Below, one piece after another: positions 1-5,197 of a stretch of DNA of 5,624 nucleotides. The notes under the pieces are model-generated. The model worked only from the letters and a program-made list of their open reading frames with translations, was not told the DNA's origin and made no database searches. The stretch is from JANNSW01 sp031431235 (GTDB lineage Bacteria; Pseudomonadota; Alphaproteobacteria; Rhizobiales; Hyphomicrobiaceae): contig JANPDA010000078.1 of NCBI GenBank assembly GCA_031431235.1, forward strand, positions 1 to 5,624, read 5' to 3'. Both the position numbers and the translations under genes were made by a program. Position 1 is the first letter of the stretch; the number at the start of each line of letters is the position of its first letter.

Positions 1-265
1 ACCCAACGACCTCTCGATCTCGCTGTCGGGCGGGCGCAAGCGCGACGTCGCCTCGCGCGAGACGCTGAAAGCGTGCGACCACATCCTCGCCCGCTGCCTC
101 GAGGCCGGCGTGATCGCCGCCATCTACGCGGGCGATGAGGACTACGCCCGCCCGCTCGCCGGGAAGGGCTGGCAGGTGATCGCGATCGCGAGCGACGCGG
201 CCTGGATCGGCGCGGGCGCGGCCAGCGCGGTCGCGGCGATCGCAAAGGAGACGGCGGGGTCTTGA
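1..265 (+). CDS. HpcH/HpaI family aldolase, C-terminal fragment (5' end outside window)
   Basis: The reading frame is open from base 2 and stops at TGA 263-265, giving the last 87 residues of a protein that begins before the window. The opening stretch PNDLSISLSGG matches the (G)P-x-DL-x-x-S-x-G segment of HpcH/HpaI class II aldolases such as 4-hydroxy-2-oxoheptanedioate or 2-keto-3-deoxy-rhamnonate aldolase. The later GWQVIAIASDAAWIGAGAAS fits the family's final beta strand (GF-x-x-V-x-x-x-SD) followed by the closing helix. These enzymes make retro-aldol cleavage of 2-keto acids to pyruvate plus an aldehyde, using a divalent metal. The metal and catalytic residues lie upstream of the window, so substrate cannot be judged. 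It converges on the coiled-coil gene ending at 299, with 33 bases between stop codons and no clear terminator. Confidence 0.8.
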   Translation, partial: PNDLSISLSGGRKRDVASRETLKACDHILARCLEAGVIAAIYAGDEDYARPLAGKGWQVIAIASDAAWIGAGAASAVAAIAKETAGS

Positions 266-298
266 GTCTCGATGGCAGCGAAGGACGGTTGCTGCTCA

Positions 299-745
299 TC
301 AGCGCCGGAGCAAGCCGAGGGCTACACCATCGCTGCAGCCCATGCGGGCAAAGTCCGCTGCCGATTCGTCGAGAAGGCGACGCCGGTTCTCGATGCTTCG
401 CTCGAGCGCGGGAATCTTCGCTCGCAGGATGTCGAGCCTGCGGATTTCGGCGGCAAGCAACGACTGCGCATCGCTCAAACGGTTGACCCTGTTGACTTCC
501 TGAACGAGATCGGCATGATCCTCGATGGCACGCCCGAGCCTGGAGCGCTGCCGGCCCAGGCCCGGAATCGCAGGTATCATCAGGTCCCGGACTCTGCGTT
601 CCAGTTGCTCGACGCGTGCTTCCCCTTGGCGGATCTGTGCCTCCGCAGCGCGAAGCTCTGCATTATCGGACTTCAAACGCGCGTCCGAGTCCGCGATGTT
701 GTCTGCGATGCGCTCACACAGCACTTCCCGAGATTCTTCTTCCAC
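299..745 (-). CDS. Uncharacterised coiled-coil protein, module 1
   Basis: It encodes 148 residues, starting with GTG at 743-745; GGAAGG lies 8 bases upstream as a good Shine-Dalgarno site. There is no signal peptide or membrane segment, so the product should be cytoplasmic. Residues about 1-52 and 75-130 are rich in E, R, L, I and A in heptad-like spacing. They are separated by a proline/glycine hinge around residues 58-69 (PAIPGLGRQRSR), which suggests a helical hairpin. It aligns without gaps to the protein at 3237-3683 over all 148 residues with 82 identities counted by hand (about 55%). Most differences are conservative (I/V, L/M, K/R), which supports this frame over the open + frame across the same DNA. 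C10 and C137 are shared. The gene is divergent from the secreted-protein gene at 813. I do not recognise the family, and no function can be assigned. Confidence 0.8.
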   Translation of the reverse strand: MEEESREVLCERIADNIADSDARLKSDNAELRAAEAQIRQGEARVEQLERRVRDLMIPAIPGLGRQRSRLGRAIEDHADLVQEVNRVNRLSDAQSLLAAEIRRLDILRAKIPALERSIENRRRLLDESAADFARMGCSDGVALGLLRR

Positions 746-812
746 GTATCTTGCCTTCCAGATCTACGTCCTGTTAGAAACATACGCGCGTTCTAGTGGC
801 CGGGGATAAGTC
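746..812. promoter_or_regulatory. Divergent promoter region, module 1
   Basis: These 67 bases separate the coiled-coil and secreted-protein start codons. On the - strand TATGTT (779-784) sits 34 bases from the coiled-coil start and is positioned like the corresponding hexamers of the other two modules. At the other end CGGGGATAAGTCATG (801-815) is identical in all three modules. Its GGGGA, 6 bases before ATG, can act as ribosome binding site for the + gene. No good TTGACA-type -35 box is seen. If one exists for the - gene it must fall inside the conserved block. The + promoter could not be located confidently. Confidence 0.55.
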
Positions 813-1610
813 ATGAAATGCAAGCTGAGCGCGGTGCTGGTTCTATTCGCAACATACGTATTGAGCGCCGATGCAACTCTGGCAAAGTCGTGCTTGCGAT
901 CGGAATCTGAGCGCTTGAAGATTTCGGTGAATCCATATTGGGTCGAACGCTGCTATGAGCGCGAACAGGTGATCATGTTCAATACAGAATTGAAGGATTA
1001 CAGGAAAAAACTCGCAGACAACGATTGCCAAGGCGCGCGTGCGATCTATGAGCAGGCTTTCCGCCGCCGCCACCCGGAGCTTCCGCTCGAGTTTCTCTAT
1101 CCATTGGACAGCTCGAAAGACTGGATGTGGTGGATCATCGAGCGCAATGCCCATGATCTCTATTTCTGCTTCGTGGCCGAGAAGCTTCGCAGTTCCGAGG
1201 CCGAGATCGCACGGCTCGAGATCGATGCGCCGCCCTTTCCGGGGTTCATCGAGGCGATCGAGGCAGGCCAGAAGGGCGAGGTGCCTCCCGCGGTCGATGA
1301 CCGGAACCACGCGATCATCGATCTGTGGTTCTTGGCGAAAGCCGACCACGCGGACGCGCAGGCGCTGTTGCTCGAGGTCGCTTACGTGAGATGGTTGGTT
1401 GGCTTGAAACCCGGATATGGCCTCTTTCTCATCGAGCGGTTGAAGCGGAAGGCGTACCCGCTTTCCAAGACCGAGGTCATGCGCCGGATAGCGACCGAGG
1501 GGCTTTCGGGCGAGATCGTCGCCGAGCTGTCCGCGCTGGCGGCTCAGCCTGATGCGGACTACGTCGGCTGGTACCTCCGCCGCCGGAAAGCCGGGACATT
1601 GCCGCGGTAA
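813..1610 (+). CDS. Secreted four-cysteine protein of unknown family, module 1
   Basis: It encodes 265 residues. The ATG was chosen because the conserved block CGGGGATAAGTCATG precedes it in all three paralogs. The N terminus is a classical Sec signal peptide: K2 and K4, a hydrophobic core at 5-18, and a predicted cut after A24 (TLA), so the protein should be periplasmic or secreted. Mature cysteines C27, C47, C72 and C119 are invariant in the three copies and could form two disulfides. Shared segments are NPYW/RPYW-type at 40-43, a 'FRRRHPELPLE' block at 83-93, 'WIIE-x-NA' at 107-113, 'EIARL' at about 130, and a C-terminal 'RRKAGTLP'. The A-D-A-Q-A-L-L-x-E-V segment in the second half faintly recalls Sel1/TPR helical repeats, but I cannot claim the fold. 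It is the most divergent of the three paralogs. Function unknown. Confidence 0.85.
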   Translation: MKCKLSAVLVLFATYVLSADATLAKSCLRSESERLKISVNPYWVERCYEREQVIMFNTELKDYRKKLADNDCQGARAIYEQAFRRRHPELPLEFLYPLDSSKDWMWWIIERNAHDLYFCFVAEKLRSSEAEIARLEIDAPPFPGFIEAIEAGQKGEVPPAVDDRNHAIIDLWFLAKADHADAQALLLEVAYVRWLVGLKPGYGLFLIERLKRKAYPLSKTEVMRRIATEGLSGEIVAELSALAAQPDADYVGWYLRRRKAGTLPR

Positions 1611-1651
1611 GCGCGGCGGCGGATGGGGTGAAGCACCCACCTCCCGCGGCG

Positions 1652-1882
1652 CGCCTCATCGCTGGAATCGGCATCGAGTACCCGGAGTCACAAGCTCCTA
1701 TGCCAAGGCCGCCCCGCCTGTGAAGGCGGGCATCCAGCCAATTCTCCACGCAACATCAGCTGCTTGCCTGAATTCCCGCCTGCGCGGGAATGCCGTGGGA
1801 GGATGTGTGTTGTGACTCGATCACTGGAGATGGCGGGGACTAGGGTGATCGCCATGCGACCGGCAAAGGCAAGTGCTCGGAG
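1652..1882 (+). pseudogene. MOSC-domain gene relic A, split by a REP-containing insertion
   Basis: Two short pieces in the same frame read like consecutive parts of a small stand-alone MOSC-domain protein. Bases 1652-1678 give RLIAGIGIE and bases 1844-1882 give GDRHATGKGKCSE. Together they match the family's L-V-A-G-x-G-I-E-G-D-R-Y...G segment and the second relic at 3017-3240 (KLVAGVGIEGDRYALETGKCSE). The 165 bases between them (1679-1843) are foreign to the domain and contain stops and the REP pair. The start, the N-terminal strand and everything after CSE are missing, and coiled-coil gene DNA begins immediately after. MOSC domains are sulfur-carrier or molybdenum-cofactor-binding modules; this remnant cannot make one. 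The pieces are short, so the call rests mainly on their order, shared frame and similarity to relic B. Confidence 0.55.
1685..1818. repeat. REP/BIME-like palindromic element with 9-bp inverted ends
   Basis: The element is bounded by GAGTCACAA (1685-1693) and its exact reverse complement TTGTGACTC (1810-1818). Inside are two GC-rich hairpins. The first is CCCGCCT-GTGA-AGGCGGG (1713-1730), and the second is TTCCCGC-CTGC-GCGGGAA (1773-1790). Each hairpin is followed, outward to inward, by a similar ATCCAGCCAA / ATTCAGGCAA-type tail, so they are two REP units in opposite orientation, as in a BIME. No coding capacity is visible. It may be a non-autonomous element mobilised by a REP-associated transposase elsewhere. 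No clear target-site duplication is seen. The hairpins may also help end transcription of the secreted-protein gene that stops at 1610. Confidence 0.7.
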
Positions 1883-2060
1883 GCGCCGGAATCATCAGGT
1901 CTCGAACCTGGTGCTGCGCATATTCAACACGCCTTTCCTGCTCGCGGATTTCCTGCTGGAGGGCCAGTTGCGCGGCATGCAAGGAGCGAAGTTTCGCCAG
2001 GTAGTCGCCGATGTTCCCATCAACGCGTTCACACAACATCGTCTGGGTCTCTTTGTCCAT
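1821..2060 (-). pseudogene. Coiled-coil gene of module 2, truncated after the first helix
   Basis: The ATG at 2058-2060 is preferred over an in-frame ATG 18 bases upstream because GAGGA lies 8 bases before it and because the product then begins MDKETQ like the module 3 copy. The first 58 or so residues follow the paralogs (LCERV-x-x-NI, EIREQERRVE, QVRDLMIP, with C10 kept). Homology then stops abruptly within the hinge at about base 1886. About 20 unrelated residues (STCLCRSHGDHPSPRHLQ end) follow, read antisense through MOSC relic A, to a stop at 1821. The whole second helix and the C137 region are gone. The remaining 79-80 residue ORF keeps its promoter and ribosome binding site, so it may still be expressed as a half-protein. 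'Pseudogene' is an inference from comparison with the two 148-residue copies. Confidence 0.7.
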
Positions 2061-2126
2061 TTGTGCTATCCTCAGCAATCACACTCTGGCGTATTATACG
2101 AGCCCAGCTGATACCGGGGATAAGTC
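2061..2126. promoter_or_regulatory. Divergent promoter region, module 2
   Basis: These are 66 bases between start codons. On the - strand there is a perfect TATAAT (complement of 2093-2098), 33 bases from the coiled-coil start. It sits exactly as far from the ATG block as the TATGTT and TATGAT of modules 1 and 3. The block CGGGGATAAGTCATG (2115-2129) supplies the likely ribosome binding site of the + gene. GAGGA 8 bases before base 2060 serves the - gene. This is the strongest -10 of the three, although the gene it drives is truncated. Confidence 0.6.
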
Positions 2127-2921
2127 ATGAAGAATGCCCTCTTGTGCGCTGCACTGATCGTAGGGACGACGGTAGCTTCAAATGGTGAGTCTCGAGCAAT
2201 GAGGTGCCTGCAATCGGAAGCCGAGTACTGGAGCAAATCGGCGCGGCCGTACTGGGCTGAGCGCTGTTACGAACCCGAAGATGAGATTCTGATGGGCTCT
2301 GAATTTGAACTCTATCGCAAAAATCTAGCGGATGCAGACTGCAAACGCGCTCGTAGTGTCTACGAGCAAGCGTTCCGTCGGCGCCATCCTGAGCTCCCGC
2401 TCGAATTCAAGCATTCGCTGGATGATGCGGACTGGATGGGCTGGATCATCGAGAGCAATGCCCAAGATCTTCATTTCTGCCTCACGTCCGAATTGCTCGA
2501 TAAGGCAGAGACCGAGATTGCGCGGCTGAAGCTCGAGGTGCCGCCCTACCTGAAGCTCGCCGAAGCCATGAGGGTTGATTACGAAGGCAAACAGCCGGCC
2601 GCTCTCTTCGACCTCTACATGGCCGTCGAGGATCTGTTTTCGCTTGTGGATCTCGACCATGCCGGCGCACAGGTCCTGCTGGCCGAGCTCTCGCTACGGC
2701 AGGATCGCTTGGCGCTGGCCCCGGGCTATGCCCTCTTCCTGATCGAGCGGGCGACGTGGAAGGGGCATCGGATCGCCCATGTCGATGAGCTGCGGCGGCG
2801 CGCCGCGGCAAATCTGCCCGAGGACGCAATCGCCGAGCTGACGGCGCTTGCCGCGCGGCCGGAGGCAAACTACTCCGATTGGCTCCTCGCCCGGCGGAAG
2901 GCCGGGACGCTGCCGGAGTAG
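2127..2921 (+). CDS. Secreted four-cysteine protein of unknown family, module 2
   Basis: It encodes 264 residues. The ATG directly follows the conserved GGGGATAAGTC block. The signal peptide has K2, a hydrophobic stretch at about 4-17, and a predicted cut after A24 (SRA). C27, C47, C72 and C118 correspond exactly to the module 1 and 3 cysteines (a single-residue gap relative to module 1 lies near residue 100). Against the module 3 protein I count 169 identities in 264 ungapped positions (64%), but unevenly: 9 of the first 30 residues are identical, whereas residues 199-240 are almost identical. Conserved landmarks include EAEYWSKSA (31-39), FRRRHPELPLE (83-93), IARLKLEVPP (131-140), YALFLIERATWKGHRIA (201-217) and the terminal RRKAGTLP. 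The protein is predicted to be periplasmic or secreted and disulfide-bonded. Its divergent partner is the truncated coiled-coil gene, so this copy may lack a functional partner. Function unknown. Confidence 0.85.
   Translation: MKNALLCAALIVGTTVASNGESRAMRCLQSEAEYWSKSARPYWAERCYEPEDEILMGSEFELYRKNLADADCKRARSVYEQAFRRRHPELPLEFKHSLDDADWMGWIIESNAQDLHFCLTSELLDKAETEIARLKLEVPPYLKLAEAMRVDYEGKQPAALFDLYMAVEDLFSLVDLDHAGAQVLLAELSLRQDRLALAPGYALFLIERATWKGHRIAHVDELRRRAAANLPEDAIAELTALAARPEANYSDWLLARRKAGTLPE
2730..2920 (+). repeat. Near-identical 3' tract shared with 4354-4544
   Basis: The last 191 bases of the module 2 and module 3 secreted-protein genes differ at 15 positions by hand count (about 92% identical). 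They include an unbroken 48-base match (2730-2777 and 4354-4401), followed after one mismatch by 31 more identical bases. The first 90 coding bases of the same two genes are strongly diverged. The tract is either a recent gene-conversion patch or a region under tight constraint. Confidence 0.7.
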
Positions 2922-3016
2922 TGCAAGGAGAACGGTACAGCGAGCGAAGCGAGTTGCGCGCCGGCTCACATGGTGGGTTCCGCTCACGCTCAATGCACCC
3001 TCAGAGGGAACATTCC

Positions 3017-3240
3017 ATGTGGCAAGGCGAGCTGCTGCACATCCACATCGCCAATGCGGGAGCTGGCCGAAGCGAAACTGGTCGCCGGGGTTGGGCATCG
3101 AGGGCGACCGGTATGCGCTCGAAACCGGCAAGTGCTCGGAGCTCCCCGATGTCCGCGAGGTGACTCTGATCGAGTTCGAGAGGCTCGAGCTTCTTCCCCA
3201 CGAGCACCGGCGCAATCTGACGACCCGCGGCGCCCCTCAA
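3017..3240 (+). pseudogene. MOSC-domain gene relic B, frameshifted and truncated
   Basis: Three frames must be joined to read it. ATG 3017 gives MWQGELLHIHIAN, then from 3054 MRELAEAKLVAGVG, then from about 3091 GIEGDRYALETGKCSE, LPDVREVTLIEFE and finally HEHRRNLTTRGAP. This is the usual order of a small stand-alone MOSC protein: the N-terminal W-x-G-x-x-x-x-I-x-I-A strand, the G-x-G-I-E-G-D-R-Y motif, REVTLIE, and the RRNLTTRG motif (3208-3231). An extra G in the GGGTTGGGC run near 3091-3096 explains the second shift; a small deletion near 3050 explains the first. About ten residues usually found between LIE-x-x-E and the HEHRRN motif are also missing. The sequence stops at the 3' end of the coiled-coil gene (3237), losing the rest of the domain. 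The intact family is thought to handle sulfur or molybdenum cofactor; this copy is dead. Confidence 0.75.
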
Positions 3241-3683
3241 CGCCAGATCTCGCCGGCGCCTACCACATCGCTACAGCGCATCCGGGCGAAGCCTGCATTC
3301 GATACCTCCACAAGCCGCCTGAGCTCCTCGATCCGGCGCTCGATCTGGGGGATCTTGGACTTCAGCATGTCGAGGTTGCGGATCTCGGCGGCGAGCACGG
3401 ACTGCGCGTCGCTCAAGCGATTGACCCGATTGATTTCCTGAATGAGATCACCATGATCCTCGACGATTTTTCCGATCCGCGAACGCAGCCGACCCATGCC
3501 CGGAACCGTCGGAACCATCAGGTCCCGCACTTGGCGCCGCGCCTCCTCGACGCGCCTTTCGTTGTCGCGAATCTCTTGCAGGAGTGTCCGATTCTGGGTA
3601 TGCATCGAACTCAGGTCGGCATTGAGATTAGCGATGTTGTTGCCTACACGCCGGCATAACGTTCTCTGGGTTTCTTTGTCCAT
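3237..3683 (-). CDS. Uncharacterised coiled-coil protein, module 3
   Basis: It encodes 148 residues with ATG at 3681-3683; GAGG lies 9 bases upstream. There is no signal peptide or membrane segment. Charged heptad-like helices occupy about residues 1-52 and 75-130 around the hinge VPTVPGMGRLRSR (57-69). The best-conserved stretch against module 1 is residues 51-100 (36 of 50 identical), centred on the EDH-x-DL-(I/V)QE-(I/V)NRVNRLSDAQS block. Conservation is weakest at residues 21-40 and the last eight residues. C10 and C137 are shared with module 1; C10 is also present in the truncated module 2 copy. The 3' end abuts MOSC relic B, overlapping its last bases. The product is probably a cytoplasmic helical hairpin that oligomerises; I do not recognise a family and give no function. 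Confidence 0.8.
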   Translation of the reverse strand: MDKETQRTLCRRVGNNIANLNADLSSMHTQNRTLLQEIRDNERRVEEARRQVRDLMVPTVPGMGRLRSRIGKIVEDHGDLIQEINRVNRLSDAQSVLAAEIRNLDMLKSKIPQIERRIEELRRLVEVSNAGFARMRCSDVVGAGEIWR

Positions 3684-3750
3684 CTATGCTGTCCTCTACA
3701 GGCCATACATAGACACATCATACACGACTAGCTAATAGCGGGGATAAGTC
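3684..3750. promoter_or_regulatory. Divergent promoter region, module 3
   Basis: These are 67 bases between start codons, the same length as in module 1. On the - strand TATGAT (complement of 3717-3722) lies 34 bases from the coiled-coil start. The shared block CGGGGATAAGTCATG spans 3739-3753. The DNA between is AT-richer than the surrounding genes and differs between modules, so the block and the hexamer are the parts that stayed constant. No consensus -35 box is visible on either strand. Confidence 0.55.
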
Positions 3751-4545
3751 ATGAGATACGTTATTGGCTGCACCTTCCTGCTTATCGGTTTAGCGACATT
3801 CGCGCCCAGCGACTCTTTTGCGAAAAATTGTTTGCGATCGAAAGCCGAGTACTGGAGCAAATCGGCGCAGCCATATTGGGCGCAGAGCTGCTACGAGGCC
3901 GAAAGTGAGTTGTTGACCGAGCCCGAGGAAACCCTCTACCGCCAGCATATCTCAATTCTGGATTGTCGGACTGCCCGTGAGATCTACGAAACCGCGTTTC
4001 GCCGGCGGCATCCCGAGCTGCCATTGGAAATCAAGTTTCCTCTGGATGAAGCGGACTGGATGGAGTGGATCATCGAGCACAACGCCCATGATCTCTATTT
4101 CTGTTTCACGGCGCGGAAGCTCTTGAATGCCGAGGCCGAGATCGCGCGGCTGAAGCTCGAGGTGCCGCCCTTCCCCGATCTCGTCGAGGCGCTGAGGTTC
4201 GACCCGGAGGGCAGGCGACCGCCCGCGATCTCCGACCTCTACGCGGCCATCGTCGATCTGTGGTTTCTTGCCGAGGCCGACCACCCCGGTGCCCAGGCAC
4301 TCCTGGCCGAGGTCGCATTGCTGAAAGACCGCACCGCGCTCGCACCTGGCTACGCCCTCTTCCTGATCGAGCGGGCGACGTGGAAGGGGCATCGGATCGC
4401 CAATGTCGATGAGCTGCGGCGGCGCGCCGCGGCGAAGCTGCCCGAGGACGCAATCGACGAGCTGACGGCGCTTGCCGCGAGGCCGGACGCGGACTTCTTC
4501 GACTGGCTCGTTGCCCGGCGGAAGGCGGGGACGCTGCCGCAGTAG
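3751..4545 (+). CDS. Secreted four-cysteine protein of unknown family, module 3
   Basis: It encodes 264 residues with ATG immediately after GGGGATAAGTC. The signal peptide has R2, a hydrophobic core at about 4-18, and a predicted cut after A24 (SFA). C27, C47, C72 and C118 are at the family positions. The mature part is mainly helical by eye and rich in acidic and aromatic residues (EYWSKSAQPYWA, WMEWIIEHNAHDLYFC). It ends in RRKAGTLPQ. Its partner coiled-coil gene at 3237-3683 is intact, so modules 1 and 3 are the two complete pairs. From base 4354 onward it is about 92% identical in DNA to module 2. It converges on the AA_synth gene that ends at 4613. Helical-repeat (Sel1/TPR-like) character around residues 175-210 is a weak impression only. 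Function unknown. Confidence 0.85.
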   Translation: MRYVIGCTFLLIGLATFAPSDSFAKNCLRSKAEYWSKSAQPYWAQSCYEAESELLTEPEETLYRQHISILDCRTAREIYETAFRRRHPELPLEIKFPLDEADWMEWIIEHNAHDLYFCFTARKLLNAEAEIARLKLEVPPFPDLVEALRFDPEGRRPPAISDLYAAIVDLWFLAEADHPGAQALLAEVALLKDRTALAPGYALFLIERATWKGHRIANVDELRRRAAAKLPEDAIDELTALAARPDADFFDWLVARRKAGTLPQ

Positions 4546-4561
4546 CCGCGGCGTCGAGGTT

Positions 4562-4583
4562 TGCCGCATCATCTAAGGCGGCA
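4562..4583. terminator. Weak hairpin in the convergent gap
   Basis: TGCCGC (4562-4567) and GCGGCA (4578-4583) can pair across a 10-base loop between the stop codons of the module 3 gene (4545) and the AA_synth gene (4613). No T-run follows on either side, so it is at best a weak bidirectional terminator and may be chance. The rest of this 67-base gap shows nothing else. Confidence 0.25.
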
Positions 4584-4612
4584 CGGTCTGGGTGAACGAC
4601 AGGATCGAGAGC

Positions 4613-5197
4613 CTACCTCAGCCCATCCTCGCCCTTGATCTCGCTCGCTTTCAATCCGCCGACGCGGGGCAATGGCCGGCCGCTGTCGGTGACGGCGACG
4701 GCGACCATGATCTCGTCGGCGCGTGGCGCGTCGTTGATCCTGACCTCCATGCCGTCGAAATGGCTGCGCACGAACGCCGCGTCCTTGTGGCCGAGGGGCA
4801 CGTCGAGCGCGACGCCAGGGCCGCCGCGCTTCTGCGACGATGGGATCAGGGCCGCGCCCTTGCCGAGCACTTTCCTGACTGGCGCGCCGAGCTTGGGATG
4901 CAGGATGGCGGCGGCATGCTCGAGCTCGCCGTTCTCCCCGACCGCGGCTGCCTTGCCGTAGCTCTCGGCCATCGCACCATCGATGCCGAGCGCGGCGACG
5001 GCCCTTGCCGCCAACAGCGCGCCCAGCTCCTCGCCAATCTCGATCAGCGCAGTCAAATCCTCGACATAGCGCCCGGCATACGGGTTCGCGATCACGGCAA
5101 TGGCGGCCGCGCGCCGCGCCGGCGGGCTGACGCTCCTCTCCATCTCGCGATGCGTCTCCTCGAGCACGACCACGATCTTGCGGATGATGGCCTTCAT
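4613..5197 (-). CDS. Amino acid synthesis family protein (AA_synth, formerly DUF1185), complete
   Basis: It encodes 194 residues with ATG at 5195-5197, a full-length member of the family. Recognisable parts in order are IRKIVVVLEETH (5-16), the NPYAGRYVEDL motif (38-48), the IGEELGALL helix (54-62), GENGELEHAAAILHPKLGAP (87-106), GGPG-x-x-LDVPLGHKDA (125-140), FVRSHFD (142-148), DAPRADEI (156-163) and the tail VGGLKASEIKGEDGLR. There is no signal peptide, so it should be cytoplasmic. The family is annotated as amino acid synthesis protein largely from structure and context; I know of no settled reaction. Its start overlaps the stop of the upstream paralog in ATGA (5194-5197), so the two are very probably one operon with coupled translation. 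The family call is confident; the biochemical role is not. Confidence 0.88.
   Translation of the reverse strand: MKAIIRKIVVVLEETHREMERSVSPPARRAAAIAVIANPYAGRYVEDLTALIEIGEELGALLAARAVAALGIDGAMAESYGKAAAVGENGELEHAAAILHPKLGAPVRKVLGKGAALIPSSQKRGGPGVALDVPLGHKDAAFVRSHFDGMEVRINDAPRADEIMVAVAVTDSGRPLPRVGGLKASEIKGEDGLR

Larger units (their letters stand above)
299..4545. repeat. Tandem array of three divergent two-gene modules
   Basis: The order is coiled-coil (-), secreted protein (+), MOSC relic (+), repeated: 299-1610, 1821-2921 and 3237-4545, with relics between modules 1 and 2 and between modules 2 and 3. No relic is visible before module 1 or after module 3. Secreted-gene starts are 1314 bases apart for modules 1 and 2 and 1624 for modules 2 and 3; the shorter first period reflects loss of half a coiled-coil gene and part of the relic, partly offset by the 165-base insertion. 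The duplicates are old enough to have diverged to roughly half to two-thirds protein identity. No transposase or integrase gene is present. Confidence 0.75.

Noticed and set aside
272..796. A 174-codon + strand ORF opposite the module 1 coiled-coil gene, with a partly similar + frame opposite module 3
   Set aside because: The similarity is the mirror of the conserved - strand gene. Module 3 has no matching start there, and the conservative I/V, L/M and K/R exchanges, start codon and ribosome binding site all fit the - strand frame.
801..812. GACTTATCCCC (reverse strand of the conserved block) as a DnaA box
   Set aside because: It shares only TTATCC with the TTATCCACA consensus and occurs once per promoter at the start codon, without clustering or an AT-rich unwinding region.
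843..1640. Long - strand ORF opposite the module 1 secreted-protein gene, and similar antisense ORFs in modules 2 and 3
   Set aside because: These are expected shadows in GC-rich DNA with strong third-position bias. Their starts and ends do not correspond between modules, and they lack a consistent ribosome binding site.
1713..1790. The two GC hairpins as a CRISPR-like repeat pair
   Set aside because: There are only two units, they are inverted rather than direct, and their stem sequences differ; this is the form of a REP pair, not a CRISPR array.
2922..3016. Short inverted-looking GAGCGAAGCGAG / GTGGGTTCCGCTCACGCT sequences after the module 2 gene
   Set aside because: They resemble common alphaproteobacterial intergenic repeats but do not form a convincing long hairpin. 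I see nothing else in these 95 bases.
3001..3240. 79-codon - strand ORF between modules 2 and 3
   Set aside because: It lies antisense to MOSC relic B, whose recognisable motifs explain the sequence better.
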